From an uncultured Eggerthellaceae bacterium (GTDB lineage Bacteria; Actinomycetota; Coriobacteriia; Coriobacteriales; Eggerthellaceae), in the NCBI GenBank assembly GCA_934631995.1, contig CAKTYF010000126.1:1-5372 (forward strand): a stretch of DNA of 5,372 nucleotides, given 5' to 3'. The notes under the pieces are model-generated. The model did no database searches. It was not told the origin of the DNA and saw only the letters and a program-made list of their open reading frames with translations. Every line of letters starts with the position of its first letter. Positions within the stretch are counted from its first letter, which is position 1. This document shows positions 4,584 to 5,372 of the stretch, in pieces. Both the position numbers and the translations under genes were made by a program.

Positions 4584-5297
4584 CTACCGTGCGTCAGCGC
4601 CAGCCGCAGCGCCTCCGCCGCTGTCTTCGCCGCAGCTCAAGCGATACCCTGTTTTGCGCAGCGACTCAATGGCTACGTGCGAACCCACAAAGCGGAACTT
4701 CTTCCGCAGGAACGAAATGTACGCTTCCACGTTGTTGTCAACCGCCGTGCTTTCTACACCCCATACCTTTGCGAGCAGTTGCTCTTTCGACAGCACTTGC
4801 GTGGGGTTGGAAAGCAGGATGCGTGCGAGCGAGAACTCCTTGAATCCCAAGTGGATTGACTTATCGCCGCAGTTCAAGTCGTGACTTTCCAGATTGAGCG
4901 TTAAATCACCGAAGGTAACGGTCTCGAAAACAACCTGCCCCTGTCGACGCAGAAGCGCGCGCAAGTGCGCCAGCAACTCGGCGGGGCTGAACGGCTTGGT
5001 CATGTAGTCATCGGCGCCAGAGTCAAGGCCCACAATCTTATCGCGCACGGTATCGCGCGCAGTCAGCAGCAAAATGGGCGTGTCAACGCGGCCGCGACGC
5101 AGCTCCTTAGCGACCTCAAAACCGTCCATCTTCGGCAGCATAACATCCAAAATGATCACATCGTAGATGCCCGAAAGTCCGTAATCCAAGCCGGACTGGC
5201 CATCGTGTACGGCGTCTACCTGGTAATCAGCCTCTACCAATATCTGCTTGAGCGCCAACGCCAGCTTTTTGTCGTCTTCAACAATGAGAATCTGCAC
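4584..5297 (-). CDS. OmpR/PhoB-family response regulator (receiver plus winged helix)
   Basis: This 237-residue transcription factor is presumably activated by phosphoryl transfer from the kinase encoded downstream. The receiver domain occupies about residues 1-118. It has an acidic pocket VEDD (6-9), phosphoacceptor Asp51 in LDVMLPKMDG, switch residue Thr79 in LLLTA, and Lys101 in TKPF. The winged-helix DNA-binding domain runs from about 125 to 220, with DNNVEAYISFLRKKF as the recognition-helix region, ending in GYRL. A 17-residue Gly/Ala-rich tail (SCGEDSGGG...) follows, longer than family members usually have and merging into the GC-rich spacer. I start it at GTG 5297 because AGGAAGG lies 6 nt upstream and the protein then begins VQILIVEDD, as its relatives do. 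An in-frame ATG at 5327 would add ten residues but has a weak site. Target genes are not evident. Confidence 0.93.
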   Translation of the reverse strand: MQILIVEDDKKLALALKQILVEADYQVDAVHDGQSGLDYGLSGIYDVIILDVMLPKMDGFEVAKELRRGRVDTPILLLTARDTVRDKIVGLDSGADDYMTKPFSPAELLAHLRALLRRQGQVVFETVTFGDLTLNLESHDLNCGDKSIHLGFKEFSLARILLSNPTQVLSKEQLLAKVWGVESTAVDNNVEAYISFLRKKFRFVGSHVAIESLRKTGYRLSCGEDSGGGAAAGADAR

Positions 5298-5303
5298 GTC
5301 AAG

Positions 5304-5310
5304 CCTTCCT
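5304..5310 (-). promoter_or_regulatory. Ribosome binding site deciding the regulator start
   Basis: AGGAAGG on the minus strand ends 6 nt before the GTG at 5297, near-ideal spacing. The alternative ATG at 5327 is preceded only by GGAAAGCGAAACAAG. Confidence 0.75.
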
Positions 5311-5342
5311 GTCGTTTTCTCTTGCATCTTGTTTCGCTTTCC

Positions 5343-5348
5343 ATTGTA
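5343..5348 (-). promoter_or_regulatory. Candidate -10 element of the two-component operon
   Basis: TACAAT on the minus strand is a good -10 hexamer about 46 bp upstream of the GTG start. The -35 position falls at about 5366-5371 (AAGAAA, a poor match), at the window edge. An 8-bp palindrome GTGCGCAC (5351-5358) lies in the spacer just upstream of the -10 and could be a regulator site. This is a candidate only. Confidence 0.35.
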
Positions 5349-5372
5349 GCGTGCGCACTGAAAGTTTTCTTA

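Overview
The window is about 5.4 kb of moderately GC-rich bacterial DNA with four protein genes: the first 192 codons of a methionine-uptake lipoprotein (metQ-like, minus strand, cut by the left edge), a complete PiT-family inorganic phosphate permease (plus strand), and a two-component pair (minus strand) in which an OmpR/PhoB-type response regulator is transcribed ahead of its sensor histidine kinase. The lipoprotein with a serine-rich linker after its lipobox, the purine-rich ribosome binding sites and the GTG start suggest a Gram-positive with fairly high GC. My best guess is an actinobacterium of the Coriobacteriia (Eggerthellaceae-like); this is inference from protein flavour and base composition, not a demonstrated assignment.

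Layout. Positions 1-578: metQ, minus strand. 579-1199: a 621-bp divergent intergenic region with a structured metQ leader, a three-half-site GGTATT array, a run of G-tracts and several hairpins before the phosphate permease. 1200-2246: pit, followed by a GC hairpin (2277-2305). 2247-2919: a 673-bp gene-poor convergent region. It holds a strongly pyrimidine-biased stretch, then a pair of related 52-bp sequences in inverted orientation (2562-2613 and 2741-2792), and a set of strong hairpins. 2920-4236: histidine kinase, minus strand. 4237-4583: an unusually long, very GC-rich spacer inside the presumed two-component operon. 4584-5297: response regulator, minus strand, with a candidate -10 element just upstream at the right edge.

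How the genes fit together. The kinase and regulator should form one signalling pair (membrane sensor to DNA-binding regulator), probably co-transcribed. Their stimulus cannot be read from sequence. The pit and metQ products are two nutrient importers transcribed divergently. Nothing in the window shows that the two-component pair controls either transporter. The most interesting item is the inverted repeat pair between pit and the kinase, which looks like two copies of a dispersed intergenic repeat family; a genome-wide search would settle that.
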